The notes below the pieces were generated by a model. It saw nothing but the letters and a program-made list of their open reading frames with translations. It had not been told where the DNA came from and searched no databases. A stretch of 64,000 nt of DNA, from assembly GCF_002968575.1 (NCBI RefSeq), contig NZ_PVBM01000008.1, positions 177,487 through 241,486 on the forward strand. Reading direction: 5' to 3'. Each line of letters begins with the position of its first letter. Within the stretch, counting starts at the first letter, position 1. A program made the position numbers and the translations under genes. The stretch is from Neorhizobium huautlense (lineage in GTDB: Bacteria; Pseudomonadota; Alphaproteobacteria; Rhizobiales; Rhizobiaceae). Shown here one piece after another: positions 1 through 11,699 of the stretch.

Positions 1-980
1 GCCTCCGGGGTGATGCCATGGCCGAGATTGAAGATCAGCGGCCCATGCCCGAGCTTGTCGAGAATAGCGTCGACCCCCTCATCGAGCGATTTACCACCCG
101 CAACGACCCGCATCGGATCGAGATTGCCCTGGATCGGGCCTTCCTTCTGCAGCTCGGCCGCGAAGGAAAGCGGAACCGACCAATCGAGACCGATCGCGTC
201 GGCCTTCGTCTTCTGGCGGTAGTGAAGCAGGTTGAGGCCCGCCCCTTTGGCGAATGCGATGATCTTTGCCTGCGGCCGACGGGCGCGGACGATTTCGATC
301 ATCCGCGCCACTGGTTTTACCGCAAAATCCTCGAACTCACGCTCGCCGAGCACACCCGCCCAGGAATCGAAAATCTGAACCGCATCGGCACCGGCATCGA
401 TCTGGGCGATCAGATATTCCGCTGAGATTTCCGCCAGGAAAGACAGGAGTTTTTCGAAAGCTTCGATATGCCGGTAGCCGAAAAGCCGTGCCGGCGCCTG
501 GTCCGGCGTCCCATGTCCGGCGATCATGTAGGTCGCCACCGTCCAGGGCGCGCCGCAGAAACCCAGCAGCGCCGTTTCTTCCGGCAATTCCTGCCGCAGG
601 CGACGTACCGTTTCGATCACGGGCGCCAGATGATCCAGCACGCTCTCCCCGTTAAGCTTTCCGATGCCGGAAACGTCGATGGGATCCATCTGCGGCCCTT
701 CGCCCTGCACGAAACGAACGTTCCGTTTCAGCGCATCGGGAATCACGAGAATGTCTGAGAACAGGATAGCCGCGTCGAAGCCGTAGCGTCGGATCGGCTG
801 CAAGGTTACCTCGACAGCGAAATCCGGCGTGTAACAGAGATCAAGGAAACTCCCTGCCTTAGCTCGGGTTTCCCGGTACTCCGGCAGATAACGTCCCGCC
901 TGTCTCATGAGCCAGATTGGTGGCGGAGCAACGGTTTGGCCGTTCAGCACCTCGACGATCTTCCGGTATGGGCCGGTCAA
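1..980 (-). CDS. hemE: Uroporphyrinogen decarboxylase, 5' part (runs off left edge)
   Basis: Decarboxylates the four acetate side chains of uroporphyrinogen III to give coproporphyrinogen III in haem synthesis; cytosolic. The reverse strand reads [16 protein letters not shown] and then the HemE N-terminal signature [18 protein letters not shown]. About 326 codons are present; family members are about 340-350 residues, so only the C-terminal end is missing. No ATG lies in a suitable place; the best start is a TTG at 980-978, which gives the family N-terminus. hemE beside the chromosomal origin is a known alphaproteobacterial arrangement. Product identity is very likely; the TTG start is inferred. 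Confidence 0.93.
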   Translation of the reverse strand, partial: MTGPYRKIVEVLNGQTVAPPPIWLMRQAGRYLPEYRETRAKAGSFLDLCYTPDFAVEVTLQPIRRYGFDAAILFSDILVIPDALKRNVRFVQGEGPQMDPIDVSGIGKLNGESVLDHLAPVIETVRRLRQELPEETALLGFCGAPWTVATYMIAGHGTPDQAPARLFGYRHIEAFEKLLSFLAEISAEYLIAQIDAGADAVQIFDSWAGVLGEREFEDFAVKPVARMIEIVRARRPQAKIIAFAKGAGLNLLHYRQKTKADAIGLDWSVPLSFAAELQKEGPIQGNLDPMRVVAGGKSLDEGVDAILDKLGHGPLIFNLGHGITPE

Positions 981-1200
981 TGGGGTCTCCCTAAAATAAA
1001 AGAAATGAATCTAGAATAGGTTTCTATTTCTTAGAGTCGGTGAGTAGCAAGGATTAAAGTCAAACCACCGGCAACGCGACCATCGGCCGCCTTTTGCAAA
1101 GTTCGGGAGAGAAAAACGCGGTCACTGCGAGGTTTTTAGAGATAAGTCGATTCCTCAAGTTGCATCAAAGCGTTATGGTAGTGCTGGAGCGAATGCAGTT

Positions 1201-1209
1201 TGTGGATAA
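1201..1209 (-). promoter_or_regulatory. DnaA box, perfect match
   Basis: TGTGGATAA, the reverse complement of the E. coli consensus TTATCCACA, inside the hemE-ppsR gap. Confidence 0.75.
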
Positions 1210-1238
1210 GCTGTGGAGCGAAAAGGTGCTTGATGCCC

Positions 1239-1247
1239 TTGTCCACA
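1239..1247 (+). promoter_or_regulatory. DnaA box, one mismatch
   Basis: TTGTCCACA differs from TTATCCACA at one base. It lies 29 bases after the perfect box and in the opposite orientation. Confidence 0.6.
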
Positions 1248-1290
1248 GAGTGCACAAGCATCCTCGATCTACATCCGCAGAACCAGCGAA

Positions 1291-1299
1291 TGTGGAAAA
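1291..1299 (-). promoter_or_regulatory. DnaA box, one mismatch
   Basis: TGTGGAAAA is the reverse complement of TTTTCCACA, one base from consensus. It is the third box of the cluster. Confidence 0.5.
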
Positions 1300-1383
1300 C
1301 TCGGAGGTTTTCCCAAGCCCGGAGCTTTGGCCCGGCCGAGTCGATCGTCTCTCCCGGGTTGTCAACAAAGGGTAAAGATTAGC

Positions 1384-2205
1384 GTGGAGAACCGAAAAAA
1401 TTTCTTCCATCTGCATCTGATATCTGACTCGACCGGAGAGACTCTCATCTCCGCGGGCCGCGCGGCCGCCGCCCAATTTCAGTCCTCGCTTGCGGTTGAA
1501 CATGTCTACCCGCTGATCCGCAACCGTAAGCAGCTGCTGGCGGTGCTCGAAGCCGTCGACCAGGAACCGGGTATCGTGCTCTATACGATTGTCGATCACG
1601 AGCTGGCCGGATTGATCGATGAACGGTGTCGGGACATGGGACTGCCCTCGGTTAATGTTCTGGAGCCGGTCATGATCACCTTCCAGGCCTATCTGGGCGC
1701 GCCGTCGCGCCGTCGCGTCGGTGCCCAGCACGCTCTGAATGCCGATTATTTCAAACGCATCGAAGCCCTCAACTTCACGATGGATCATGATGACGGCCAG
1801 ATGCCGGAGAGTTATGATGAAGCAGACGTGGTGTTGATCGGGATCAGCCGCACCTCGAAGACGCCAACCAGCATCTACCTCGCTAATCGCGGCATCAAGA
1901 CTGCCAATATCCCGATCGTTCAAGGCGTGGACCTGCCGGAAAGCCTCTATCGCGCCGCCCGGCCGCTGATTGTCGGTTTGATAGCGACGACGGATCGGAT
2001 CAGTCAGGTGCGCGAGAACCGTGATCTGGGCGCCACGCAGGGTTTCGACCGACACCATTATACCGACCGGGCCAGCATCAACGAGGAACTGAAATATGCG
2101 CGGGCGCTTTGCGCCCGTCATAACTGGCCGGTCATCGACGTAACGCGGAGATCCATCGAAGAGACGGCGGCGGCGATCGTTGCGCTGCGCCCGAAGCTGC
2201 GTTAA
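1384..2205 (+). CDS. ppsR: Pyruvate, phosphate dikinase regulatory protein (PpsR/DUF299 family)
   Basis: Bifunctional ADP-dependent kinase / Pi-dependent pyrophosphorylase that switches PPDK or PEP synthase off and on by threonine phosphorylation. The GTG start at 1384 gives [20 protein letters not shown], the family opening. The phosphate-binding loop [15 protein letters not shown] sits near residue 155, and the C-terminal [16 protein letters not shown] matches the family. The 273-residue length is normal. A longer frame from TTG 1327 runs into the origin region and is not supported. First gene of a rightward cluster with maf, aroE, coaE and dnaQ. Which dikinase it acts on is not visible here. 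Confidence 0.92.
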   Translation: MENRKNFFHLHLISDSTGETLISAGRAAAAQFQSSLAVEHVYPLIRNRKQLLAVLEAVDQEPGIVLYTIVDHELAGLIDERCRDMGLPSVNVLEPVMITFQAYLGAPSRRRVGAQHALNADYFKRIEALNFTMDHDDGQMPESYDEADVVLIGISRTSKTPTSIYLANRGIKTANIPIVQGVDLPESLYRAARPLIVGLIATTDRISQVRENRDLGATQGFDRHHYTDRASINEELKYARALCARHNWPVIDVTRRSIEETAAAIVALRPKLR

Positions 2206-2237
2206 GCGAAACCGCCTGCGGTTTCTGGGAGATATTC

Positions 2238-2831
2238 GTGACGTCGCCTCTCGTACTTGCCTCCTCCAGCCCTTTTCGTCGAATGCTGATGGAAAATGCC
2301 GGCCTGACCTTTGAAAGTCAGGCGGCGGATATCGACGAGCGGAAGATTGAAGCCAGCCTGGAAGGAGCAAGTCCTGATAAGGTCGCACTCACTCTTGCGA
2401 GAGCAAAGGCCCTGGAGGTCAGTCAGCGGCATTCGGGTGCGCTGGTGATCGGGTCGGACCAGACCATGTCGGTCGGCAATCGTGTTTTTCACAAACCGAA
2501 ATCGCTTGGCGAAGCGAAGGAGAACCTTCTGTCGCTGTCGGGCAAGACCCACCGGCTGAACAGCGCCATCGCCATTGTCAGGGATCACGGCGTCTTGTGG
2601 GAGCACGTCTCCCACGCCGACCTGACGGTGCGCCCGCTGACGGAAGCCTTTGTTGACCGATATCTGGCGCGGGTGGGCGAAAAGGCATTTTCCAGCGTCG
2701 GGGCCTATCAGCTGGAAGGCGAGGGAATTCAACTTTTCTCTGAGATAGAAGGCGACTATTTCACCATCCTGGGTCTGCCGATGTTGCCGCTCCTCGATAA
2801 GCTGCGGGAGCTTGCTGCAATCGATGGCTGA
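2238..2831 (+). CDS. maf: Maf-family nucleoside triphosphate pyrophosphatase
   Basis: House-cleaning enzyme that hydrolyses non-canonical or modified NTPs to the monophosphate. It opens with the family phosphate loop [17 protein letters not shown] and has the IGSDQT motif near residue 75. Length is 197 residues, as expected. GTG start 32 bases after ppsR, preceded by GGGAGAT. Its last eight bases overlap the aroE start, so the two are probably translationally coupled. Exact substrate (dTTP/UTP or m7GTP subclass) cannot be decided by eye. Confidence 0.9.
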   Translation: MTSPLVLASSSPFRRMLMENAGLTFESQAADIDERKIEASLEGASPDKVALTLARAKALEVSQRHSGALVIGSDQTMSVGNRVFHKPKSLGEAKENLLSLSGKTHRLNSAIAIVRDHGVLWEHVSHADLTVRPLTEAFVDRYLARVGEKAFSSVGAYQLEGEGIQLFSEIEGDYFTILGLPMLPLLDKLRELAAIDG

Positions 2832-3684
2832 TTCACGTGAAACATTCTTGGTTAACGCCTTCGTCACCGGCTGGCCGGTCAAGCATTCCCGCTCGCCGAT
2901 GATCCACAATCACTGGCTGAAGCAATTAGGCATCGCCGGCTCCTATCGGGCGGAGGCGGTGACGGAAGCGGACTTCCCAGCTTTTATCCGCTCTTTGAGG
3001 GATGGCAGTTCCGGTTATCGCGGCGGCAATGTCACCATTCCGCATAAAGAACTTGCTTTTAAGCTCGCAGACAGGCCGGATGAACTGGCCGAAGAACTTG
3101 GAGCATCCAACACGCTGTGGATGGAGGAGGCAATCCTCCATGCGACGAACACAGATGGTTACGGCTTCACCGCCAATCTCGATGATCGTCACCTTGGCTG
3201 GGACCGAGCCGATCGGGCGGTGATCTTCGGCGCGGGCGGAGCGAGCAGGGCGGTCATTCAGGCGGTCCGCGACCGCGGCATTGGCGAGATTCATGTGGTC
3301 AATCGCACATTGCCCCGAGCCAAAGAGCTCGCAGATCGCTTTGGCGCCAAGGTACATGCTCATCCGCTGGAAGCCCTGAACGAGGTGATGACGGGCGCGG
3401 GATTGTTCGTCAACACCACCTCGCTTGGTATGGACGGCAGTCCGGCACCTGACGTGAATTTTTCCCCTCTCCGTAGCGGTGCCGTGGTGACAGACATCGT
3501 TTACATACCGCTGAAGACTCCTTTGCTGACTCAGGCAGAAGAGCAGGGGTTCCCGATTGTCGATGGCCTTGGAATGCTTCTGCATCAGGCGGTGCCGGGT
3601 TTCGAGAAGTGGTTCGGCCGCCGGCCGACTGTCGATGCGGCGCTTCGAGATATAGTGATTGCCGATATGGAAAGACACGGATGA
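2824..3684 (+). CDS. aroE: Shikimate dehydrogenase (NADP+)
   Basis: Reduces 3-dehydroshikimate to shikimate in the common aromatic pathway. The shikimate-binding motif [16 protein letters not shown] lies near residues 15-30, the Rossmann loop [10 protein letters not shown] near 135, and the family end motif [19 protein letters not shown] near 250. Length is 286 residues. ATG 2824 is chosen over an in-frame TTG at 2812 because it gives the usual N-terminus. Its first codons carry a near-perfect parS site. The stop overlaps coaE (ATGA). Confidence 0.95.
   Translation: MADSRETFLVNAFVTGWPVKHSRSPMIHNHWLKQLGIAGSYRAEAVTEADFPAFIRSLRDGSSGYRGGNVTIPHKELAFKLADRPDELAEELGASNTLWMEEAILHATNTDGYGFTANLDDRHLGWDRADRAVIFGAGGASRAVIQAVRDRGIGEIHVVNRTLPRAKELADRFGAKVHAHPLEALNEVMTGAGLFVNTTSLGMDGSPAPDVNFSPLRSGAVVTDIVYIPLKTPLLTQAEEQGFPIVDGLGMLLHQAVPGFEKWFGRRPTVDAALRDIVIADMERHG
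2829..2844. promoter_or_regulatory. parS: parS-like ParB-binding site (15/16)
   Basis: TGATTCACGTGAAACA matches the conserved bacterial parS 16-mer TGTTTCACGTGAAACA at 15 of 16 positions, including the TTCACGTGAA core. It lies about 1.6 kb from the DnaA boxes and spans the first codons of aroE and the last three bases of maf. Confidence 0.8.
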
Positions 3685-4283
3685 TCGTCGTCGGCCTCAC
3701 CGGCTCCATTGGCATGGGCAAGTCCACGACCGCAAAAATGTTTGCGGAGGAGGGTGTGCCGGTGAATGATTCCGATGCCGTTGTGCACGACCTTTACCGC
3801 GGCGATGCCGTGGCACCCATCGGTATTGCTTTTCCAGGTAGCGTCAGGGACGGCGCTGTCGATCGACAGGAGCTGTCGCGCCAGCTTTCTGCCGCACCAG
3901 AAAAATTCCAGATCCTCGAAGCGATCGTCCATCCGCTGGTCCGCCAGCGTGAAATCGCCTTTCTCGAGCGGCATCGGCAGTCGGAGACGGATATTGTTGT
4001 CCTAGATATTCCGCTGCTTTTTGAGGTGAAAGGTGCAGATCGGGTGGATGTGGTAGTGGTTGTCACCTGTGATCCACAGATCCAGCGGGCGAGGGTACTT
4101 GCGCGCCCCGGCATGACCGAGGAAAAATTGGCGATGATTCTCTCCCGCCAGCTGCCTGATTCAGAGAAACGAGAAAAAGCCGATTTCCTGATCGATACCG
4201 GCCTCGGTCTCGAGAGAGCGAAAGCAAGGGTGCGGGAAATCATCGCCTCTTTAAGATCCGGAAAGATGAGCGAGCATGCGTGA
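3681..4283 (+). CDS. coaE: Dephospho-CoA kinase
   Basis: Last step of coenzyme A synthesis: ATP-dependent phosphorylation of the 3'-hydroxyl of dephospho-CoA. The N-terminus carries the P-loop [14 protein letters not shown]. The middle has the [15 protein letters not shown] segment typical of CoaE, and the C-terminus has the [15 protein letters not shown] region. Length is 200 residues, as expected. ATG overlaps the aroE stop, and its own end overlaps dnaQ by eight bases, so aroE-coaE-dnaQ is a coupled unit. Pantothenate kinase (coaA) is also in this window, about 39 kb away. Confidence 0.95.
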   Translation: MIVVGLTGSIGMGKSTTAKMFAEEGVPVNDSDAVVHDLYRGDAVAPIGIAFPGSVRDGAVDRQELSRQLSAAPEKFQILEAIVHPLVRQREIAFLERHRQSETDIVVLDIPLLFEVKGADRVDVVVVVTCDPQIQRARVLARPGMTEEKLAMILSRQLPDSEKREKADFLIDTGLGLERAKARVREIIASLRSGKMSEHA

Positions 4284-4980
4284 GATTATCTTCGATACGG
4301 AAACCACCGGCCTCGAGACCCGATTCGATCGCGTGATCGAAATCGGCGGCATCGAGCTGATCAACAATTTTCCGACAGGCAAGACGCTGCATCTTTACAT
4401 CAATCCTGGCGACCGCAAGGTTCATCCGGATGCATTGGCGGTGCATGGCATCACCGATGAGTTCCTGAAGGACAAGCCAGGTTTTGCAGATATTGCCCAC
4501 CAGATCGTCGAATTTTTCGACGGTGCCAAATGGATTGCCCACAATGCCAACTTCGATATCGGCTTCATCAACGCAGAATTCGAAAGGATAGGACTGCCCC
4601 CGGTGCAGACCGACCGGGTAGTCGACACGCTCGCCCTGGCTCGCCGCAAGCATCCAATGGGTCCGAATTCGCTGGATGCGCTATGCCGCCGTTATGGCAT
4701 CGACAACGCCCATCGTACCAAGCACGGCGCCCTCCTCGACTCCGAGCTTCTGGCGGAAGTCTATATCGAGATGACGGGCGGGCGTCAGGCTGCCCTCGGC
4801 CTGATGGGTACCGAGCGGTCAACGACCGTCATCGAGGTGGACGAAATCGTAGTGACTGCTGTCGGCCGGCCACGGCCTTTGCCGAACAGATTGACGGAAG
4901 CAGAGGTCGAGGCGCATGCCGCAATGGTGGCCTCGCTCAAGGACAAGGCACTCTGGCTCAAATACAAGCCTGCCGAATAA
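4276..4980 (+). CDS. dnaQ: DNA polymerase III epsilon subunit, 3'-5' exonuclease
   Basis: Proofreading subunit of the replicative polymerase. DEDD exonuclease motifs are visible: FDTETTGLETRFDRVIEIGG (ExoI) at the start, HNANFDIGFINAEF (ExoII) near residue 90, and HGALLDSELLAEVYIEM (ExoIII) near 155. The C-terminal tail should bind the alpha subunit. Length is 234 residues, normal for alphaproteobacteria. Last gene of the ppsR-maf-aroE-coaE-dnaQ run, followed at once by a strong hairpin terminator. Confidence 0.95.
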   Translation: MREIIFDTETTGLETRFDRVIEIGGIELINNFPTGKTLHLYINPGDRKVHPDALAVHGITDEFLKDKPGFADIAHQIVEFFDGAKWIAHNANFDIGFINAEFERIGLPPVQTDRVVDTLALARRKHPMGPNSLDALCRRYGIDNAHRTKHGALLDSELLAEVYIEMTGGRQAALGLMGTERSTTVIEVDEIVVTAVGRPRPLPNRLTEAEVEAHAAMVASLKDKALWLKYKPAE

Positions 4981-4982
4981 AA

Positions 4983-5010
4983 AAACCGGGTTTTAGCCCG
5001 GTTTCTTTTT
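4983..5010. terminator. Bidirectional intrinsic terminator between dnaQ and secB
   Basis: Arms AAACCGGG (4983-4990) and CCCGGTTT (4997-5004), followed by TTTTT on the plus strand and preceded by A residues that serve the minus strand. It lies between convergent genes. Confidence 0.85.
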
Positions 5011-5028
5011 GATGATATGACGCTTGAA

Positions 5029-5505
5029 TCAACTGTTCAGGGCCTGGACCTTCGAGCGAGCCTGCTCTTCAGCCATACGTTGGGTGAACATCTGGGCGAA
5101 ATCGATCGGATCGATCATCAGCGGCGGGAAGCCGCCGTTACGCGTGACGTCGGCGACGATCTGGCGGGCGAAGGGGAAAAGCAGCCGCGGGCACTCGATG
5201 AAGAGAAGCGGCAGCATATGTTCCTGAGGAAAGCCGGTAATGCGGAAGACGCCGCCGTACACGAGCTCCGCCGCAAAAACCACCTTGTCGCCATCCTTGG
5301 CTTCGGCGTTCAGCGTCAGCACTACATCGAAATCGGCCTCAGAAAGCGGATTGGCATTGACATTGACATTGATCGTAATGCCGGGAGCCTTGTCGCGGGC
5401 CTGCAGCGAACGTGGCGCGCCGGGATTCTCGAACGAGAGATCCTTGGTATATTGCGCCAGAATGTTGATGGACGGCTGGGCGGCCTGGTTGTTTTCGTCT
5501 GCCAT
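5029..5505 (-). CDS. secB: Protein-export chaperone SecB
   Basis: Tetrameric cytosolic chaperone that keeps preproteins unfolded and hands them to SecA. The sequence [19 protein letters not shown] near residues 14-32 and the [10 protein letters not shown] strand match alphaproteobacterial SecB, and the [14 protein letters not shown] segment near the C-terminus is the family end motif. Length is 158 residues. Start ATG 5505 is preceded on its strand by GAGGAAGTCCC. Convergent with dnaQ; upstream lies fxsA's end, on the same strand. Confidence 0.95.
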   Translation of the reverse strand: MADENNQAAQPSINILAQYTKDLSFENPGAPRSLQARDKAPGITINVNVNANPLSEADFDVVLTLNAEAKDGDKVVFAAELVYGGVFRITGFPQEHMLPLLFIECPRLLFPFARQIVADVTRNGGFPPLMIDPIDFAQMFTQRMAEEQARSKVQALNS

Positions 5506-5590
5506 TGGGACTTCCTCGAGGCTCTGGAACGTTGAGGCCCTCTAACATTTCGGAATATGCCTTACAACCCTGGCAAACTTCCAGGCCCGT

Positions 5591-6112
5591 TCAAGGTTCC
5601 CGACTTTTGGGTCCGGCCCAAGGGGAGGTCGAACCGGAATTCGCAGAATTGTCGTCTCGATGAAAATCTTCCTCGTCGAGATCGACGACTGGACCTGGTT
5701 TCTGGCCGGCCGGTCCAGTTCGGCTACCCTCGTAGTGGCTGGTCGTGCGTGTGCGGATCACGACGATGCGCCTGCCGACCAGGGACCACAGAAAGCTGCG
5801 CACGAAGGGGATGAAGAGCGCGAGCCCGATAAGATCAGTCAGGAAGCCCGGCAGCAAAAGCAGGATACCAGCGACGACGATCATCGCACCGTCGACCAAG
5901 GTGCGTCCGGGCATCCGGCCGTCGCGGCTTTCGGCCGAAATCTGTTTCAGGATCTGCATGCCCTGGCTGCGAAGCAGGATGGCGCCGAGGATCGCCGTGC
6001 CGACCACGAGGCCTAGTGTCGCCCACAGTCCGAGTGCTCGGCCGACGAGGACAAAACCCGCAATTTCGGCCAATGGCCACAGAAGAAGAATTGGCAGCAG
6101 AAAGAAACGCAT
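5591..6112 (-). CDS. fxsA: FxsA-family membrane protein
   Basis: Small inner-membrane protein of the FxsA (suppressor of F exclusion of phage T7) family; cellular role largely unknown. Three or four hydrophobic segments are visible: residues 3-25 (FFLLPILLLWPLAEIAGFVL), about 30-48, and 75-110 (MIVVAGILLLLPGFLTDLIG), the last two carrying the family hallmark. A polar, acidic C-terminal tail of about 50 residues follows. Length is 173 residues. Same strand as secB, 85 bases upstream of it. Divergent from the Tim44-like gene. Confidence 0.9.
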   Translation of the reverse strand: MRFFLLPILLLWPLAEIAGFVLVGRALGLWATLGLVVGTAILGAILLRSQGMQILKQISAESRDGRMPGRTLVDGAMIVVAGILLLLPGFLTDLIGLALFIPFVRSFLWSLVGRRIVVIRTRTTSHYEGSRTGPAGQKPGPVVDLDEEDFHRDDNSANSGSTSPWAGPKSREP

Positions 6113-6236
6113 GATGTTCCCTGTTTTAATCTCGCCCCGCGCGTGTCGATACTGACGCCTTCGCTATTTGAATGATGGGCGGATGCGGACTATATGAGAA
6201 GCTGTACCAACGATTTAAACGGCATTGCGGGTCAAT

Positions 6237-6935
6237 ATGGGTTCCAACGACTTTATAACACTCTTTTTCCTCGTCGCCGCTGTGCTGATCTTCCTTCAGC
6301 TGCGCAGTGTGCTCGGCCGGCGGACGGGAAACGAGAAACCGCCGTTCGATCCTTACAGCCCGCGGGATGTGGCGAAGAATCCGGGCGGAGACGACAGCAA
6401 GGTTGTGACCTTGCCGCGCCGCGATGCTCCCGATGACGAGCAGCGTTATCTGGACATTGATGCCGTTGCCAAGCCTGACACGCCGCTCAATGCCTCCCTT
6501 CGGGAGATTTTGAGGGCGGATCCGTCCTTCCGCCCGCGCGATTTCCTCAATGGTGCGCGCATGGCCTATGAGATGATCGTGATGGCGTTTGCCGATAGCG
6601 ACCGTAAGACCCTTAAAGGTCTGCTCTCGAAGGAAGTCTATGAAGGTTTCGATGCAGCGATCTCCGAACGCGAGGCGAGGGGGGAAGTGGTAAAATCCAC
6701 ATTTGTCGGCATCGACAAATCGGACATAACCCACGCCGTCATCAAGGATTCCGAAACGCAGATTACGGTCCGTATCATCAGCCAGCTGATCTCCGCTACC
6801 TACGACAAGGCGGGTACCTTGATTGATGGTGACCAGGAAACCGTGGCCGAGGTGACCGATATCTGGACTTTTGCCCGCGACATCCGCTCCCGCGACCCGA
6901 ATTGGAAGCTGGTCGCTACCGAATCCGAGCAATGA
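6237..6935 (+). CDS. Tim44-like domain protein (membrane-anchored)
   Basis: Alphaproteobacterial relative of the mitochondrial import component Tim44; the bacterial role is not settled. One N-terminal membrane helix (residues 6-22, ITLFFLVAAVLIFLQLR) is followed by a polar proline-rich linker (about 25-75). A C-terminal Tim44/mL45 fold covers about residues 80-230: the segment FLNGARMAYEMIVMAFADSD and the closing WTFARDIRSRDPNWKLVAT are characteristic. ATG 6237 is chosen because it starts at the family N-terminus GSNDFITLFF. The stop overlaps the mltA start (ATGA), so the two are coupled. Confidence 0.88.
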   Translation: MGSNDFITLFFLVAAVLIFLQLRSVLGRRTGNEKPPFDPYSPRDVAKNPGGDDSKVVTLPRRDAPDDEQRYLDIDAVAKPDTPLNASLREILRADPSFRPRDFLNGARMAYEMIVMAFADSDRKTLKGLLSKEVYEGFDAAISEREARGEVVKSTFVGIDKSDITHAVIKDSETQITVRIISQLISATYDKAGTLIDGDQETVAEVTDIWTFARDIRSRDPNWKLVATESEQ

Positions 6936-8050
6936 CAGGCGGTTCTGCTGGGTTTGCGCTGCGGCGGGTTGCCTTCACGGATCTGCCGGGATGGGAGGAC
7001 GAGGACCCCCGTGCGCTTTTTCCCGGAATGAGGTCCTGTCTTGAGCATGTCCTCAAGGTCAAGCCATATCGTACCGGCTCGCTTGGCCTGACGGCCGGGG
7101 ATCTGACGGTCCTTCTTGAAAAGGCGAGCGAGAGCCCTTCCAATGCGGCGTCGGCGCGTGCTTTTTTTGAAGCCCATTGCATCCCGTTTCAGATCGCCCG
7201 GCAAGACGGGCGGCGGGGTTTCGTAACGGCCTTTTACGAGCCGGAAGTGGAAGTCTCCGAGACATCCGACGGGACATGGCGCTATCCTTTCTACTACCGC
7301 CCTCCGGATCTGATCGATCTTGATGACTCCAACCGGCCGGCGGAAATGGACTCCGGCTACATGTTTGGACGTCAATCCGGAACCGGGATTGTCGCTTACC
7401 CGGACCGCGGCGAGATAGACCGTGGTTTTCTCGCGGGGCGAGGCCTCGAGATCGCTTTTGCCAGATCGAAGGTGGATGTCTTTTTCGCGCATGTGCAGGG
7501 AGCGGCGCGCCTGAGATATCCCGATGGAAGAGTGAGGCGCATCACATATGCCGCAAAGGCGGGCCATCCGTTTTCACCGATCGGAAAGCTTCTGATCGAC
7601 CGGGGAGAAATCGACCCGGCTACGGTTTCGATGCAGAGCATCCGAAGTTGGCTTGAACGGAATCCGGCTAAGGTCGATGAGGTCCTGTGGCACAATCGCT
7701 CCTACATCTTCTTTCGGGAGGCGGATGTTTCCGATCCGTCGTTAGGACCGGTGGCGGCGGCTAAGGTGCCGCTGATCGCCCGCCGATCGCTGGCGGTCGA
7801 CCGGCAGATACACACCTTCGGTTTTCCCTTCTTCATACGCTCCGAGACGCTGACCCATCTGGATGGTGGCAAGCCCTTTAGCCGCCTGATGTTGGCTCTC
7901 GATACCGGCTCCGCAATCGTCGGCCCTTCGCGCGGCGACATTTTTACCGGCTCCGGGTTCGAGGCAGGCGAGTTGGCGGGGACGGTTCGCAACGAAGCCG
8001 ATTTTTATATTCTCCTGCCAAGGCATCTGGCGGACAGGTTCGGCGGATGA
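6932..8050 (+). CDS. mltA: Murein transglycosylase A
   Basis: Lytic transglycosylase that cleaves the MurNAc-GlcNAc bond forming 1,6-anhydroMurNAc. The MltA domain includes VTAFYEPEVEVS and PFYYRPPDLIDL (about residues 98-130). The C-terminal 3D domain has LALDTGSAIVGPSRGDIFTG with the likely catalytic aspartates. Length is 372 residues. Odd: the N-terminus (MTGGSAGFALRRVAFTDLPG) has no signal peptide or lipobox, though MltA acts in the periplasm. The start is set by overlap with the Tim44-like gene. Its stop overlaps smr (ATGA). Confidence 0.9.
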   Translation: MTGGSAGFALRRVAFTDLPGWEDEDPRALFPGMRSCLEHVLKVKPYRTGSLGLTAGDLTVLLEKASESPSNAASARAFFEAHCIPFQIARQDGRRGFVTAFYEPEVEVSETSDGTWRYPFYYRPPDLIDLDDSNRPAEMDSGYMFGRQSGTGIVAYPDRGEIDRGFLAGRGLEIAFARSKVDVFFAHVQGAARLRYPDGRVRRITYAAKAGHPFSPIGKLLIDRGEIDPATVSMQSIRSWLERNPAKVDEVLWHNRSYIFFREADVSDPSLGPVAAAKVPLIARRSLAVDRQIHTFGFPFFIRSETLTHLDGGKPFSRLMLALDTGSAIVGPSRGDIFTGSGFEAGELAGTVRNEADFYILLPRHLADRFGG

Positions 8051-8615
8051 AGGGTGGCCGCAAACTCGATCCGGAAGAGCGAATCCTTTGGGGCAAGGTG
8101 GCTAAGTCTGCGCGTGCCTTGCCGGGCCGGATGAAGGAAATCGTCGAGTTTGAAGAGCAGGAAGCGGCCAAACTAATGGCGGAACAACCTGTCCGACCGA
8201 AAGCCATGCCTTTGCCGGGAAGCCCGGTGGCCGAAACCGCAAAGAAGCCGAAACGCTCCGTCGGTCATCATCATCCGCTCGAAAAGCCGGTCAAGAAGAA
8301 GCTCGCCAAGGGGCGGCTCCCGATCGAGGCGCGGCTTGATCTTCATGGCCTTTTCCAGGACGAAGCCCATGACCTGCTGCTCGATTTCCTGCTTCGGGCT
8401 TATGAGCGGGGTCTTCGTCATGTGCTGGTTATCACCGGAAAAGGCAGCTCGATGGGTAGTGAAGGTGCTTTGCGCCGCGCCGTGCCCCTTTGGTTTTCAA
8501 AGGCCGAATTCCGGTTTCTGATATCGTCGTACGAGTGGGCCGCACGCCATCACGGCGGGGAAGGTGCGATGTATGTCCGTCTTGCCCGCAGCCGGGCTCA
8601 TGGGGAAGAGCGCGA

Positions 8616-8619
<4 letters not shown>
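8047..8619 (+). CDS. Smr/MutS2-domain protein
   Basis: Small MutS-related (Smr) domain protein, a probable nuclease domain acting on branched DNA or on RNA; the specific role in alphaproteobacteria is unknown. The N-terminal half (1-95) is charged and low in complexity, with a Lys-rich stretch. The Smr domain (about 95-185) carries LDLHGLFQDEA, the HVLVITGKGSSMGSEGALRR loop and the closing GGEGAMYVRLARSR. Length is 190 residues. Overlaps mltA by four bases and xre by four bases, so the Tim44-mltA-smr-xre set is probably one transcript. Confidence 0.88.
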
Positions 8620-11557
<2,938 letters not shown>

Positions 11558-11580
11558 CGTTTCGGCACCGGACGACAATA

Positions 11581-11612
11581 AAAGCGGCGGGTCGCAATGC
11601 CCGCCGCTTTTT
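11581..11612 (+). terminator. Intrinsic terminator after gyrB
   Basis: Arms AAAGCGGCGGG (11581-11591) and CCCGCCGCTTT (11600-11610), then TT. An 11-bp perfect stem, 23 bases after the gyrB stop. Confidence 0.85.
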
Positions 11613-11630
11613 CTATGTCCAGAGTAAAAA

Positions 11631-11646
11631 TGTTTCACGTGAATCT
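11631..11646. promoter_or_regulatory. parS: parS-like site (14/16), left member of pair
   Basis: TGTTTCACGTGAATCT matches parS at 14 of 16 positions. It forms a 15-bp perfect inverted repeat with the site at 11661-11675. Confidence 0.68.
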
Positions 11647-11659
11647 TTCCTGTGGATAG

Positions 11660-11675
11660 GGATTCACGTGAAACA
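11660..11675. promoter_or_regulatory. parS: parS-like site (14/16), right member of pair
   Basis: GGATTCACGTGAAACA matches parS at 14 of 16 positions. Between the two sites lies TGTGGATAG (11651-11659), one base from a DnaA box. The two arms could also form a hairpin in RNA, but no U-tract follows. Confidence 0.68.
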
Positions 11676-11699
11676 ATTCTTAAATCTCGGTGCCAAGCC

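Larger units (their letters stand above)
981..1383. other. oriC: Putative chromosomal replication origin (oriC) between hemE and ppsR
   Basis: A 403-base gene-free gap between two divergent genes. It begins with an AT-rich stretch (about 990-1033) suited to be the unwinding element. Then come a perfect DnaA box (1201-1209) and two one-mismatch boxes (1239-1247, 1291-1299). GANTC sites, the target of the alphaproteobacterial CcrM methylase, occur at 1007-1011, 1034-1038 and 1338-1342. Origins next to hemE are established in Caulobacter and inferred in Rhizobiales. I found no clear CtrA site (TTAA-N7-TTAA). Sequence content and location support the call; origin function is inference. Confidence 0.78.
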
